A stretch of 64,000 nucleotides of DNA. Source: Coraliomargarita sp. Lineage in GTDB: Bacteria; Verrucomicrobiota; Verrucomicrobiia; Opitutales; UBA953. Every line of letters begins with the position of its first letter. Position 1 is the first letter of the stretch. Where the stretch lies: the NCBI GenBank assembly GCA_024638885.1, contig JAHEJL010000004.1:1-64000 (forward strand), given 5' to 3'. Shown here piece by piece: positions 1 to 9,561 of this stretch. The notes under the pieces are model-generated. The model did no database searches and was not told the origin of the DNA. It saw nothing but the letters and a program-made list of their open reading frames with translations. Both the position numbers and the translations under genes were made by a program.

Positions 1-1788
1 TCCACCTTCGTCGGCCGCCTCCTCCATGACACCGACTCCCTGCCCAACGGCAAGATGGAGCAGGTCCGCAAGAACTGCGCGATCGAAGGCATGGAGTTCG
101 AATACGCCTTCCTCCTCGACGCCCTGATCGAAGAGCAGGAACAGAACATCACGATCGACACCACGCGCATCTTCTTCCGCACGAAGCAGCGCGCCTACGC
201 GATCATCGACGCCCCGGGCCATAAGGAGTTCCTCAAGAACATGGTGACCGGCGCCGCCAGCGCTTCCGCCGCCCTCCTGCTCATCGACGCCAAGGAAGGC
301 GTGATGGACCAGTCCCGCCGCCACGCGTTCCTGCTCTCCCTCCTGGGCGTGAAGCAGCTCGTCGTGCTGGTGAACAAGATGGACCTCGTCGACCACTCCG
401 AGGCCACCTACCAGAAGATCGTCGCCGAATACTCGGCCTTCCTGAAGACCCTCGGCCTCACCGCCGTCCACTTCATCCCGATCGCCGCCAAGCACGGCGA
501 GAACGTCGTCCAGCGCGCCGCCAAGATGCCTTGGTGGAAGGGCCCGACGGTCACCGAAGCCCTCGACGCCTTCTCGCACGAGGACGACCTCACCGGCCTG
601 CCCCTGCGCCTGCCGGTCTCCGACATCTACCGCTTCGACCATCGCCGCATCATCGCCGGCCGCGTCGAAGCCGGCGCCATCCGCCCCGGCGATGAGCTCA
701 TCTTCCAGCCCGGCGGCCGTCGCAGCACGGTCCGCACCTTCGAAGACTGGCCGGGCCCCGAGTCCCGCAAGGTCGCCGGCACCGGCGACTCCGCCAGCGT
801 CACGCTCTCCGAGCAAATCTTCGTGGAACGCGGCCAGGTCGCGTCCCACCCGTCCAACCAGCCCCGCGTCGGCCGCGAGTTCCGCGCCCGCATCTTCTGG
901 CTGGGCAAGGAACCGCTCGTCCAGAACAAGACCTACCGCCTGCGCCTGCTCACCCAGAACGTCGACGCGGTCATCGCCAAGATCGAGAAGGTCACCGACG
1001 CCTCCACGCTGGAGTCCAAGGAAGCCGCCAGCGTCCCGCGCGACTCCATCTGCGAAGTGATCGTCCGCGCCACGCGCAACATCGCCTTCGACCTGCATAA
1101 CGAGTGCCCGATCACGGGTCGCTTCGCGCTCGAAGAAGGCGGCCGCATCCATGGCGGCGGCATCATCCTCGACGCGGTCGCGAAGTCCGAAGCGCCTTCC
1201 GGCAAGGTCACCGCCTCCGAACGCGGCGCCCGCTACGGCCACCCGTCCGCGGTCGTCTGGTTCACGGGCCTCTCCGGCTCGGGCAAGTCGACCATCGCCG
1301 AAGCCGTCGAACGCCGTCTCTTCGACGCCGGTCGCAACGTCATCCGCGTGGACGGCGACGACCTCCGCGTCTCGCTCAACCGTGACCTGGGCTTCTCCGC
1401 CGCCGACCGCGCCGAAAGCGTCCGTCGCGCCTCCGCCGTCGCCGGCCTCTTCGCCGGCACGGGCCACATCACCCTCGTCACCCTGATCGCCCCGCTGGCC
1501 GCCGACCGCGCCAAGGCGCGCGCCGCCCTCGCGAACCACGCGTTCCTCGAGGTCTTCGTCGACGCCCCGCTCGCCGTCTGCGAATCCCGCGACGTCAAGG
1601 GACTCTACGCCAAGGCTCGCCGCGGCGAGATCGCCGAGTTCACCGGCATCTCCTCCCCGTACGAAGCCCCGGAAGCTCCGGAGGTCCACATCAAGACCGA
1701 CAAGACCTCCCAGGAAGAAGCCGTCGACCTCGTCCTCTCGGCCATCGACAAGGTCCTGCAGGGCAAGGGCGAAGACTGGGAAGTGTAA
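1..1788 (+). CDS. cysNC: Bifunctional sulfate adenylyltransferase subunit 1 / adenylylsulfate kinase (5' end outside window)
   Basis: This enzyme activates sulfate: the CysN GTPase drives formation of APS by CysD, and the fused kinase phosphorylates APS to PAPS. The reading frame is open from base 1, and the first residues (STFVGRLL) are the end of the G1 P-loop, so only a short N-terminus is missing. Visible GTPase motifs are an ITID switch I, DAPGH (fragment residues about 70-74) and NKMD (about 125-128), followed by EF-Tu-like beta-barrel domains. The C-terminal APS kinase begins near residue 410 with the P-loop GLSGSGKST (423-431), then DGDD and NRDLGF. cysD would be expected just upstream, outside the window. 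A SulP transporter and cysK elsewhere in the window fit sulfate assimilation. The identification is firm; the true start cannot be seen. Confidence 0.95.
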   Translation, partial: STFVGRLLHDTDSLPNGKMEQVRKNCAIEGMEFEYAFLLDALIEEQEQNITIDTTRIFFRTKQRAYAIIDAPGHKEFLKNMVTGAASASAALLLIDAKEGVMDQSRRHAFLLSLLGVKQLVVLVNKMDLVDHSEATYQKIVAEYSAFLKTLGLTAVHFIPIAAKHGENVVQRAAKMPWWKGPTVTEALDAFSHEDDLTGLPLRLPVSDIYRFDHRRIIAGRVEAGAIRPGDELIFQPGGRRSTVRTFEDWPGPESRKVAGTGDSASVTLSEQIFVERGQVASHPSNQPRVGREFRARIFWLGKEPLVQNKTYRLRLLTQNVDAVIAKIEKVTDASTLESKEAASVPRDSICEVIVRATRNIAFDLHNECPITGRFALEEGGRIHGGGIILDAVAKSEAPSGKVTASERGARYGHPSAVVWFTGLSGSGKSTIAEAVERRLFDAGRNVIRVDGDDLRVSLNRDLGFSAADRAESVRRASAVAGLFAGTGHITLVTLIAPLAADRAKARAALANHAFLEVFVDAPLAVCESRDVKGLYAKARRGEIAEFTGISSPYEAPEAPEVHIKTDKTSQEEAVDLVLSAIDKVLQGKGEDWEV

Positions 1789-1800
1789 GCGACTAACGAA

Positions 1801-1943
1801 GAGGCCCGGAGGCCCAGAGGCTTGGAGGCTCAGCAAACCTGAGACCCTGAGCCCCTGGGCCTTCCCTTTTTCGGGCTGTCACATGCTGAGCCTCTGGGCC
1901 TCCGGGCCTCTGAGCCTCTGGGCCTCCGGGCCTCTGAGCCTCT
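1801..1943. repeat. Tandem and inverted repeat between cysNC and the sulfatase gene
   Basis: A 21-base arm at 1801-1821 is perfectly complementary to 1890-1910 and again to 1914-1934. The right side is a 24-base unit (CTGAGCCTCTGGGCCTCCGG plus four bases) repeated about 2.4 times from 1886 to 1943. Transcripts could fold into either of two alternative long hairpins. No U-tract follows, so it does not look like a standard intrinsic terminator. Its function is unknown. Confidence 0.8.
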
Positions 1944-1991
1944 CTATCGTGTCCCCTTGCCCCCATGCCCACTTGCCCCCTAAGTAGTGCC

Positions 1992-3476
<1,485 letters not shown>

Positions 3477-3490
3477 GCGCGCTAGCTTAG

Positions 3491-3545
3491 GTAGGGTCGA
3501 CCATCCTTGGTCGACCGCGGCCGAGCAGGGATGCTCGGCCCTACC
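3491..3545. repeat. GTAGGG double-hairpin intergenic repeat, copy 1
   Basis: A 55-base element begins GTAGGG and ends CCCTACC. It contains two palindromes: GGTCGACC...GGTCGACC and GCCGAGC...GCTCGGC, joined by GCGG. It matches the copy at 4225-4279 at 54 of 55 positions in the same orientation. It resembles REP/MITE-like dispersed elements. Confidence 0.9.
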
Positions 3546-3597
3546 CCATGGCCGCCCTACCCTTTGACTTCCCTCCGCTAACGGATACCTTGTGAGG

Positions 3598-4203
3598 ATG
3601 AAAGTCCTGCACATCGACGCTTCGCCACGCACGGTACGCTCGGTGACCCGGAAGCTTTCCGCGGGCTTCATCCAGAACCTGCGTCTGCGCTTCCCCGGGC
3701 TGCAGGTCACGCACCGTGACGTCGGCCACCACCCGCCGCCCTTCATCTCCGATGCCTGGGTGGGCGCGGCCTTCGCCCCGGCCGACCACGACGACCCTTC
3801 GATGAAGGGCATCCTGCATCACTCCGATGCCCTCACGGCGGAACTCATCGGCTGCGACACCCTGGTCATCGCCACGCCTATGCATAACTTCTCCATCCCC
3901 GCCACGCTCAAGGCCTGGATCGATCAGGTGGTGCGCACCGACATGACCTTCAAGGTGACCGAGGAAGGCGTCGTGCCGCTCGTCAAAGGCAAGAAGGCGC
4001 TCATCGTCACTTCCCGCGGCGGCTTCGTCGCCGGCACGGACTACGACTTCCAGGAACCCTACCTCCGCAAGATCCTCGGTTTCATCGGCATCACCGACGT
4101 GACGTTCGTCCACGCCGAGGGCGTGAACAGCGGCGAGAAGGAACGCGAAGCCGCCATGACCCAAGCCTCCGCCCAGCTCATCGAGCTGGCGAAGGGTTGG
4201 TGA
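3598..4203 (+). CDS. azoR: FMN-dependent NADH-azoreductase family protein (NAD(P)H quinone-type flavodoxin fold)
   Basis: This is a 201-residue flavodoxin-like oxidoreductase of the AzoR/NQO family, which reduces quinones and azo compounds by two-electron transfer from NAD(P)H through FMN. The N-terminus KVLHIDASPR is the phosphate-binding loop of the FMN site. The TPMHNFSIPATLKAWID segment around residue 100 is the AzoR flavin/dimer-interface signature, and SRGG near residue 140 also matches the family. The ATG at 3598 gives the usual start; a GTG at 3592 would add two residues. The gene stands alone and is flanked on both sides by near-identical palindromic repeats. The physiological substrate is unknown; quinone detoxification is the commonest role in the family. 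Confidence 0.9.
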   Translation: MKVLHIDASPRTVRSVTRKLSAGFIQNLRLRFPGLQVTHRDVGHHPPPFISDAWVGAAFAPADHDDPSMKGILHHSDALTAELIGCDTLVIATPMHNFSIPATLKAWIDQVVRTDMTFKVTEEGVVPLVKGKKALIVTSRGGFVAGTDYDFQEPYLRKILGFIGITDVTFVHAEGVNSGEKEREAAMTQASAQLIELAKGW

Positions 4204-4224
4204 GGTAGACACTCACCGCGTCGG

Positions 4225-4279
4225 GTAGGGTCGACCATCCTTGGTCGACCGCGGCCGAGCAAGGATGCTCGGCCCTACC
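4225..4279. repeat. GTAGGG double-hairpin intergenic repeat, copy 2
   Basis: This is the second copy of the 55-base element at 3491-3545, differing at a single base (AAGG for AGGG before ATGCTCGG). It lies between the convergent ends of the azoreductase gene and the oxidoreductase gene at 4285. Its two hairpins could also act as a bidirectional transcript end. Confidence 0.9.
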
Positions 4280-4284
4280 GCCCA

Positions 4285-5382
4285 TCAGGCATACTTCAGC
4301 TCGATGCGCTTACCGGTGCGGATCGACTCGTAGATGCCGTCGGTGATCACGATATCGCGGCGGCCGACTTCGCCGGAGCAGCTGAGCGGCTCGCCGGCGC
4401 GGAAGGCGGCGGCGACGGCGTCCATGTGACGCTGCTGCTGACGGAAGACGCCGAAATCGAGCTTACCCTTGGCCGAGGTGGAGATGTTCAGCTTACGGTA
4501 GCTGAAGACCGGCTTGGAGCCCTCGAACCAGCCCTTGGCGGCTTCGGCGCGGAACTCGGCGCGGTTGGCGTCATAGCCGGTCCAGATGTCGGCCGTGGCG
4601 CCGTTGGCGAACTCGAGGCGGAACTCCATGGCCTGTTCGACCTCCTTGAAGAAGTCGGGCTGGGTCTTCGGCAGCTCCTTCGCCGTGACGGCGATGGGAT
4701 TGGCATCGGCCGCCATGCAGCTGGCCTGGATCGAATAGACGCCCATGTCCATCAGCGCGCCGCCGCCGGCGAGCTTCTTCTCGATGCGCCAGGCATGCTT
4801 CTTCAGCGTGAAGCCGTTGGCGCTGGTGATCTTCATGAACGGTCCGAACTCCTGGGTCTTGGCGAGGCGGACGAGTTCCTGGTGGTAGGGATCGAAGTGG
4901 AGGCGGTAGCCGATCGCGAGGCGCTTGCCGGCCTTCTTGCCGGCGGCGATCATGGCGTCGCAGTCGGCGACCGACGTGGCCATCGGCTTCTCGCAGATGA
5001 CGTGCTTACCCGCGCCGAAAGCGGCGATGACGTTCTGGGCGTGGATGCCGGGAGGCGTGACCACGTAGACGATGTCGATCGCCGGATTGGCGGCGACCTT
5101 GTCCCACTGGTCATAGGAATAGATATTGGCTTCGTCGAAGCCGTGGAGCTTCGCGAGCTTCACGCCTTTCTCGCGGGTGCCGGTGATGGCGGCCACGAGC
5201 TTGACGTTCTTGGTCTCCAGGAGAGCCGGCGAGAGTTCGCCGTTCGAATAGTTACCGAGGCCGCACAGGGCGAGGCCGAGGGGCTTGCCGCTGGCTTCCG
5301 CCGCGCGGAGGGCCGGGGCGAGCGCATAACCGGCGGCCAGGCCACCGAGGGTACCGAGGAAGGAACGACGCGAGGTGCTCAT
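4285..5382 (-). CDS. Tat-exported Gfo/Idh/MocA-family oxidoreductase (glucose-fructose-oxidoreductase-like)
   Basis: This is a 365-residue NAD(P)-dependent sugar or polyol dehydrogenase-like protein. The N-terminus MSTSRRSFLGTLGG is a twin-arginine signal, so the protein should fold with its cofactor in the cytoplasm and then be exported. The Rossmann region follows (LALCGLGNYSNG), and the family catalytic EKP motif sits in CEKPMATS near residue 140. The C-terminal domain contains GGGALMDMGVYSI, typical of this family. Tat-exported members act on sugars in the periplasm with tightly bound NADP in Zymomonas glucose-fructose oxidoreductase; the substrate here is unknown. The gene is monocistronic and convergent with the azoreductase gene. 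Confidence 0.88.
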   Translation of the reverse strand: MSTSRRSFLGTLGGLAAGYALAPALRAAEASGKPLGLALCGLGNYSNGELSPALLETKNVKLVAAITGTREKGVKLAKLHGFDEANIYSYDQWDKVAANPAIDIVYVVTPPGIHAQNVIAAFGAGKHVICEKPMATSVADCDAMIAAGKKAGKRLAIGYRLHFDPYHQELVRLAKTQEFGPFMKITSANGFTLKKHAWRIEKKLAGGGALMDMGVYSIQASCMAADANPIAVTAKELPKTQPDFFKEVEQAMEFRLEFANGATADIWTGYDANRAEFRAEAAKGWFEGSKPVFSYRKLNISTSAKGKLDFGVFRQQQRHMDAVAAAFRAGEPLSCSGEVGRRDIVITDGIYESIRTGKRIELKYA

Positions 5383-5430
5383 AGGGGTATGGCTACACCT
5401 ACCCTGCCCCCGACCCTCCGCAAGTTCAAG

Positions 5431-5456
5431 GTAGGGGCGCAGTCGCGCTCGGCCCG
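5431..5456. repeat. Possible degenerate half-copy of the GTAGGG repeat
   Basis: The string beginning GTAGGGGCGCAGTCGCGCTC and ending GGCCC resembles the first hairpin half of the GTAGGG elements at 3491, 4225 and 7294, but its palindrome is imperfect and the second half is missing. It lies just beyond the stop of umuC. Confidence 0.35.
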
Positions 5457-5463
5457 AGGTGCC

Positions 5464-6768
5464 TCACTCGTGGAACCTGATCCGTGGCTTCGGGCCGTCC
5501 TTGGCCTTCGGCAGGTTCGCCGGGTCGGACAGCGAGGCGCCCGACTGGAGCTCGGACTTGCCCTTCCATTCCCGCTCGAAGCCGGTGCTGGCGAGACGTA
5601 CGGCGTCGCGGCCGAGCTTATGGTTCAAGGCGTCGACGGCCTTCATGAGGCGGTCCTTGTTCGGATCGATCTCGCCGCCCATGCCCGGCAAGGACGGTTG
5701 CACGACGTCGGCCGGCGTGAGGCCTTGGAGCATCACCCCGGCCCGCTTGTAAAGATACCCGTCGCGACGGACACGCGCCAAGGCCCGCGACGCCGCGGCG
5801 CAGATGGCCCGCGCGTCGTCGGTCGGCGGATCGAGCGGCTCGACTTCGTCGCCGCGATACTGGTCCTGATCGATACGATGCTGGTTGGTCCGGATGAACA
5901 CCACGATGGACGAGGCGACGAGCCCGTCTTCGCGCAGCTTCTCCGCCGCGCGGGCCGCATGCGCGGCGATGGCTTCGGAGAGTTCGAAGGCGTCGGTGAT
6001 CGGACGGCCGAAGGAACGCGAGACCAGCACGCTCTTCCGCGGGCCGGCGTCTTCGACGATGTCGTGGCAGGAGATGCCACGCAGCTCGAGCGCGAGGCGT
6101 TCGCCGACCACGCCGGCGATGCGACGGATGAACCCCGGATCGGCTTCGGCGAGATCGATGGCGGTCAGGATACCGTGGGAGCGCAGGCGGGCCGCGAGGC
6201 CGGGTCCGACGCCCCAGACGTCCTCGGCTTCGACGCCCCGCAGGAAGGCCGTGCGCCCTTCGACGGAAGCAGGCACGACGATCACGCCGCCGCTCGTCTT
6301 GTCGGCCTTGGCCCGCTCATTGGCCAGCTTGCAGAGGACCTTCGTCGGGGCCATCCCCAGCGAGATCGGGATGCCCGTACGCTTCAGGACATCGGCCCGG
6401 ATGCGCAGCCCCAGGGCTTTCGCGTCGGCATCGGGCATGTCGGGGAAACCCAGGAAGGCTTCGTCGACCGAATAGACCTCGAGGTCACGCGCCTGCTCGC
6501 CGAGGGCGGCCATGACGCGTTCGGAAAAGTCGCCGTAGACCGAGAAGTTGGACGAGAAGATGCGGACGCCGTGCGCTTCGCAGGTCCGACGCACCTCGAA
6601 ATACGGCGCGCCCATCGGGATACCCAGCGCCTTGGCTTCGGACGAACGCGCGACCACGCAGCCGTCGTTGTTCGAGAGCACCACGATCGGCACGCCGATC
6701 AGCGACGGGTCGAGGGCGCGCTCGCACGAGGCGTAGAAATTATTGCAGTCGGCGAGGGCGCGGAGCAT
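5464..6768 (-). CDS. umuC: Error-prone DNA polymerase V catalytic subunit UmuC (Y-family)
   Basis: This is a translesion polymerase that copies past DNA damage after the SOS response. The 434-residue protein starts [16 protein letters not shown], with the Y-family DCNNFY catalytic carboxylate motif. It continues with [18 protein letters not shown] and the second catalytic motif YSVDEAFL near residue 100, then palm, helix-hairpin-helix and little-finger regions. The start at 6768 is chosen because the Y-family core begins within four residues of it; the open frame extends upstream but overlaps umuD. The umuD stop lies four bases before this start, so the two are co-transcribed and probably translationally coupled. 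Full-length and intact, it should act with processed UmuD. Confidence 0.95.
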   Translation of the reverse strand: MLRALADCNNFYASCERALDPSLIGVPIVVLSNNDGCVVARSSEAKALGIPMGAPYFEVRRTCEAHGVRIFSSNFSVYGDFSERVMAALGEQARDLEVYSVDEAFLGFPDMPDADAKALGLRIRADVLKRTGIPISLGMAPTKVLCKLANERAKADKTSGGVIVVPASVEGRTAFLRGVEAEDVWGVGPGLAARLRSHGILTAIDLAEADPGFIRRIAGVVGERLALELRGISCHDIVEDAGPRKSVLVSRSFGRPITDAFELSEAIAAHAARAAEKLREDGLVASSIVVFIRTNQHRIDQDQYRGDEVEPLDPPTDDARAICAAASRALARVRRDGYLYKRAGVMLQGLTPADVVQPSLPGMGGEIDPNKDRLMKAVDALNHKLGRDAVRLASTGFEREWKGKSELQSGASLSDPANLPKAKDGPKPRIRFHE

Positions 6769-6772
6769 GGCG

Positions 6773-7204
6773 TCAGCAGCGGCGCACGACGGCGACCACC
6801 GTCCCCCAGATACGGCATTCTGGCGTGAAAGGCAACGACCAGCCCGACCAGCGCGGGCTGTCGGCGCGCAGGCTCCACGCGCCCGCGGCGTCGCGCTCGA
6901 GGTGCTTGACCGTGAATTCGCCGCCGACCTCGGCGACCACGATCGTGCCGGCGCGCGGCGAGAGCGACTTGTCCACGACGATGAGGTCACCGGTGAGGAT
7001 GCCCGCGCCGGACATCGAATCGCCGTCGACGCGCAGGAAGAAGGTCGAGATCGGGTTGCGGACCAGGTGCTCGTTCAGGTCGAGGCGCCGCTCCATGTGG
7101 TCGTCGGCCGGCGACGGAAATCCGGCGACCGCCCGCGTGCCGAGCAACGGCAAGGCCAGCGGCTTCCGGGCCTCGAACCCCTGCAAAGTACGCATGTCCA
7201 GCAT
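6773..7204 (-). CDS. umuD: UmuD-like S24 peptidase, translesion synthesis accessory protein
   Basis: UmuD undergoes RecA-stimulated self-cleavage and then joins UmuC as pol V. From the ATG at 7204 the protein has 143 residues. The predicted cleavage site is Ala27-Gly28 in VAGFPSP (E. coli UmuD has Cys-Gly). The catalytic Ser63 lies in GDSM and Lys100 in FTVKHL, matching the Ser/Lys dyad spacing of E. coli UmuD. The ATG at 7204 is preferred because the open frame's GTG at 7222 lies inside the palindromic operator candidate at 7206-7223; an ATG at 7195 is also possible. It is the first gene of the umuDC operon. Confidence 0.93.
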   Translation of the reverse strand: MLDMRTLQGFEARKPLALPLLGTRAVAGFPSPADDHMERRLDLNEHLVRNPISTFFLRVDGDSMSGAGILTGDLIVVDKSLSPRAGTIVVAEVGGEFTVKHLERDAAGAWSLRADSPRWSGWSLPFTPECRIWGTVVAVVRRC

Positions 7205-7205
7205 A

Positions 7206-7223
7206 AGTGAACGGATGTTCACT
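7206..7223. promoter_or_regulatory. Candidate LexA/SOS operator upstream of umuDC
   Basis: This is a perfect 7-4-7 palindrome, AGTGAAC-GGAT-GTTCACT, immediately before the umuD start. Its core GAAC-N4-GTTC matches the LexA box style known from Gram-positive bacteria and fits SOS control of umuDC. LexA itself is not encoded in the window, so assignment to LexA is inference from position and symmetry. Confidence 0.7.
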
Positions 7224-7493
7224 CTTAAGGAGAAGGATTCAAGGAGAAAGCATCAGGCATACCAGGGCTACCGGCCGCCGCATGGTGGCCGAAGGTAGGG
7301 GCACGACTACGTCGTGCCCGCGGGCGTGGCGTAGCCCCGCCCCACCCCATGCGTTCACCATGCGGCGAACGCAGAGACACCGCCGCATAACTCAAAGGGA
7401 AACCGGCGACCGGAAGATTGGCTGGGGCATCTGATCTGTCCTCGATTCAGCCATCGACGCAGTCATCGATTCAGCCCTCTTGAGTGAACCAAC
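7224..7493. other. Non-coding stretch between umuD and the cysK terminator
   Basis: About 270 bases show no convincing gene. They hold the upstream side of the umuD operator, the divergent GTAGGG double hairpin, and a direct repeat CGATTCAGCC at 7443-7452 and 7467-7476. Short open frames here have no recognisable similarity. Confidence 0.6.
7294..7344. repeat. GTAGGG double-hairpin repeat, divergent copy
   Basis: This element has the same layout as those at 3491 and 4225: GTAGGG, a first hairpin (GGGCACGAC-TAC-GTCGTGCCC), GCGG, then a second hairpin (GGGCGTGGC-GTA-GCCCCGCCC, one mismatch). The stem sequences differ entirely from those copies, so what is conserved is the architecture and the GTAGGG/GCGG landmarks. 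Confidence 0.7.
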
Positions 7494-7524
7494 AAAAAGG
7501 CCCGCATCTCGCGACGCGGGCCTT
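7494..7524 (-). terminator. Intrinsic terminator of cysK
   Basis: Read on the - strand, a 9-bp stem (7516-7524 with 7497-7505, AAGGCCCGC/GCGGGCCTT) with a 10-base loop is followed by a T run. It lies 22 bases after the cysK stop. Confidence 0.85.
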
Positions 7525-7546
7525 GGGGACGAGCCGAGGGCTCGGC

Positions 7547-8524
7547 TTACGAAGCGGTCAGCGCGGTGACTTCGGCGCGGACCTTCTCGGCCAGGGCGGT
7601 CGAGAGGTAGCGCTCGCTCGGCGAGCAGGCGATCGTGACGATGCGCTTGCCGGCGAACTCCGGACGCTTGGCCAGCTGGAGGGCGGCCCAGATGTTGGCG
7701 CCCGAGGAGATGCCGACGGCGAGGCCTTCGCGGACGGAGACTTCCTGCGCGGTGGCGAAGGCGTCTTCGTTGGAGACCTGGATGACTTCGTCGATCAGGG
7801 AGACGTCGCAGTTCTTCGGGACGAAACCGGCGCCGATGCCCTGGATCTTATGCGGAGCAGGCTGCACGGGCAGCTTGGACATCGTCTGGGTGATGACGGG
7901 GGAAGCGGCGGGCTCGACGGCGATGGCGCGGAACTTGGGGTTCTTGCCCTTGATCACGGAAGCGACGCCGGTGATGGTGCCGCCCGTGCCGACGCCGGCG
8001 ACGATGGCGTCGACCTTGCCTTCGGTGTCTTCCCAGATCTCGACCGCGGTGGTGCGACGATGCACTTCCGGGTTGGCCGGGTTGTCGAACTGCATCGGCA
8101 TGAAAGCGTTCGCGCCCTGCTCGTCGCGGATCTGCGTCGCGCGCTCGATGGCGCCGCGCATGCCCTTCGCGCCGGGAGTGAGGACGATCTCGGCGCCGAG
8201 GAGGCGGAGGAGGACGCGACGCTCGACGGACATCGTCTCAGGCATCGTGAGGATGCAGCGGTAACCGCGGGCGGCGGCGACGAAGGCGAGGGCGATGCCG
8301 GTGTTGCCGGAGGTCGGCTCGACGATGGTGCCACCGGGCTTCAGGCGGCCGTCGCGCTCGGCGGCGTCGATCATGGCGCGACCGATGCGGTCCTTGACGC
8401 TCGAGAGCGGGTTGAAGAATTCAAGTTTCACCAGGACTTCGGCATGAAGACCTTCGGTGACCTTGTTCAGGCGCACGAGGGGCGTGTGACCGATGGTGTC
8501 GAGAACGCTGTTGTAGATAGCCAT
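7547..8524 (-). CDS. cysK: Cysteine synthase A (O-acetylserine sulfhydrylase)
   Basis: This PLP enzyme joins sulfide to O-acetylserine to make cysteine, the last step of assimilation. The 325-residue protein has the PLP lysine Lys44 in SSVKDR, the substrate loop TSGNTG (71-76) and the phosphate-binding GTGGT around 180. The C-terminal region VGISSGAN contributes the serine that contacts the pyridine nitrogen. It has the normal family length and is intact. It is a single gene with its own terminator. Three copies of an AT-rich palindrome lie just upstream of the start, possibly a control site. CysK rather than CysM is favoured by the CysK-like PLP and substrate motifs. Confidence 0.95.
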   Translation of the reverse strand: MAIYNSVLDTIGHTPLVRLNKVTEGLHAEVLVKLEFFNPLSSVKDRIGRAMIDAAERDGRLKPGGTIVEPTSGNTGIALAFVAAARGYRCILTMPETMSVERRVLLRLLGAEIVLTPGAKGMRGAIERATQIRDEQGANAFMPMQFDNPANPEVHRRTTAVEIWEDTEGKVDAIVAGVGTGGTITGVASVIKGKNPKFRAIAVEPAASPVITQTMSKLPVQPAPHKIQGIGAGFVPKNCDVSLIDEVIQVSNEDAFATAQEVSVREGLAVGISSGANIWAALQLAKRPEFAGKRIVTIACSPSERYLSTALAEKVRAEVTALTAS

Positions 8525-8530
8525 GGGGGT

Positions 8531-8565
8531 TAATGATTAGTAGTTGAGTAATGATTAATGGATTA
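8531..8565. promoter_or_regulatory. Repeated TAATGATTA motifs upstream of cysK
   Basis: The near-palindrome TAATGATTA occurs at 8531-8539 and 8549-8557, 18 bases apart. A third copy with one extra G (TAATGGATTA) overlaps at 8556-8565. They sit 7 to 41 bases before the cysK start in an otherwise GC-rich region. They could be operator sites or simply the AT-rich promoter. Confidence 0.45.
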
Positions 8566-8585
8566 AGGACGGAGGGCTTGCAATG

Positions 8586-8608
8586 AAAAAACCCGTATGA
8601 CCGGGTTT
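8586..8608 (-). terminator. Intrinsic terminator of infA
   Basis: On the - strand, stem AAACCCG/CGGGTTT (8602-8608 with 8589-8595) and a 6-base loop are followed by further Ts, 9 bases after the infA stop. Confidence 0.85.
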
Positions 8609-8616
8609 CTAAAGGT

Positions 8617-8880
8617 TCAGTAACGGCGCTTGGGCGGGGGCATCGCCGGGCGCGGGGCCGAATCCCTCAGGCGGAAGATGATGCGGGCCTGGGTCAGGTC
8701 AGCCGGGCTCATCTCGACCTTCACGCGGTCGCCGGGGTTGATACGGATGAAGTTCTTGCGGAGGCGGCCGGAGATACGTCCCAGCACCACGTGCTTATTG
8801 GGGAGCTCGATCCGGAACATGGTGCCAGGAAGCACCTGCAGGATTTTGCCTTCGAGTTCGATAACGGGTTCTTCAGCCAT
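8617..8880 (-). CDS. infA: Translation initiation factor IF-1
   Basis: IF-1 occupies the ribosomal A site during initiation and assists IF-2 and IF-3. The 87-residue protein is one S1/OB-fold domain, with the family signatures [24 protein letters not shown] and [13 protein letters not shown]. The usual IF-1 is about 72 residues and ends near FRLR; this one carries about 15 extra residues rich in Pro, Arg and Lys (ending PPPKRRY). It is transcribed away from tadA from a short shared upstream region of about 100 bases and has its own terminator. Confidence 0.95.
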   Translation of the reverse strand: MAEEPVIELEGKILQVLPGTMFRIELPNKHVVLGRISGRLRKNFIRINPGDRVKVEMSPADLTQARIIFRLRDSAPRPAMPPPKRRY

Positions 8881-8984
8881 GCCTTATGGGACGCAGTGCA
8901 TCCCCATCCGGCTTGGGAGTCAATCACCGTAGTAAGCCCGCCTCCCCTCTTGCCACGGGCCCCGCAGGGGCAATCCTGCCCGCC

Positions 8985-9530
8985 ATGGAAGGCGACGCCG
9001 CGACCCCCCGCCCCGGGCTGATCTGCCCGTTCGAGAAGATGCGCCCGTCCCAGCTGAACCGGGATGACGCCTTCTACATGGCGCTGGCCTTCAACCTGGC
9101 CGTCGACGCCTGGCGGATCGACGAGGTGCCGATCGGCGCGATCATCGAACGCGGCGGCGAGATCATCGCGGCCGCCCATAACGAGGTCGAACGCGCCAAC
9201 GACCCGACCGCCCACGCCGAGATGCTGGCGATCACGCAGGCCGCCAAGAAGATCGGCGACTGGCGCCTCAACGAGTGCAACCTCTACGTCACCAAGGAAC
9301 CCTGCCCGATGTGCTCCGGCGCCACGATCATGAGCCGGCTCAACCGCGTGGTCTACGCCTGGGGCGACCCCAAGATGGGCTGCATGGGCGGCGCGGTCGA
9401 ACTCCACAGCCTCCCGAAGCTCAACCACCGGGTGCAAGTCACCTCCGGAGTCCTTGAAGGCCCCTGCCGCGAGATCCTGCAGGCCTACTTCAACATGAAG
9501 CGCGGCCGCGATTCCACCGCCTCGGCTTGA
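8985..9530 (+). CDS. tadA: tRNA-specific adenosine-34 deaminase
   Basis: TadA converts A34 to inosine in the anticodon of tRNA-Arg(ACG), allowing wobble reading of CGN codons. From the ATG at 8985 it has 181 residues. The zinc site is His77-Ala-Glu79 (HAE, with Glu79 as the proton shuttle), with Cys107 and Cys110 in PCPMC. The GCMGG and final substrate-loop regions match TadA rather than free-nucleoside deaminases. The first 19 residues precede the deaminase core, so the ATG at 9039 is an alternative start. The gene is divergent from infA, putting two translation genes back to back. Confidence 0.9.
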   Translation: MEGDAATPRPGLICPFEKMRPSQLNRDDAFYMALAFNLAVDAWRIDEVPIGAIIERGGEIIAAAHNEVERANDPTAHAEMLAITQAAKKIGDWRLNECNLYVTKEPCPMCSGATIMSRLNRVVYAWGDPKMGCMGGAVELHSLPKLNHRVQVTSGVLEGPCREILQAYFNMKRGRDSTASA

Positions 9531-9561
9531 CCCCCGCCGCAATTCCCCAACCTGTTACGAC

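Noticed and set aside
3491..4279. CRISPR array made of the GTAGGG repeats
   Set aside because: Only two copies are present, about 700 bases apart, with a gene between them and no regular spacers.
4426..6828. 800-codon open frame on the + strand across the Gfo/Idh and umuC region
   Set aside because: It is a shadow of two real - strand genes and spans their boundary with no domain.
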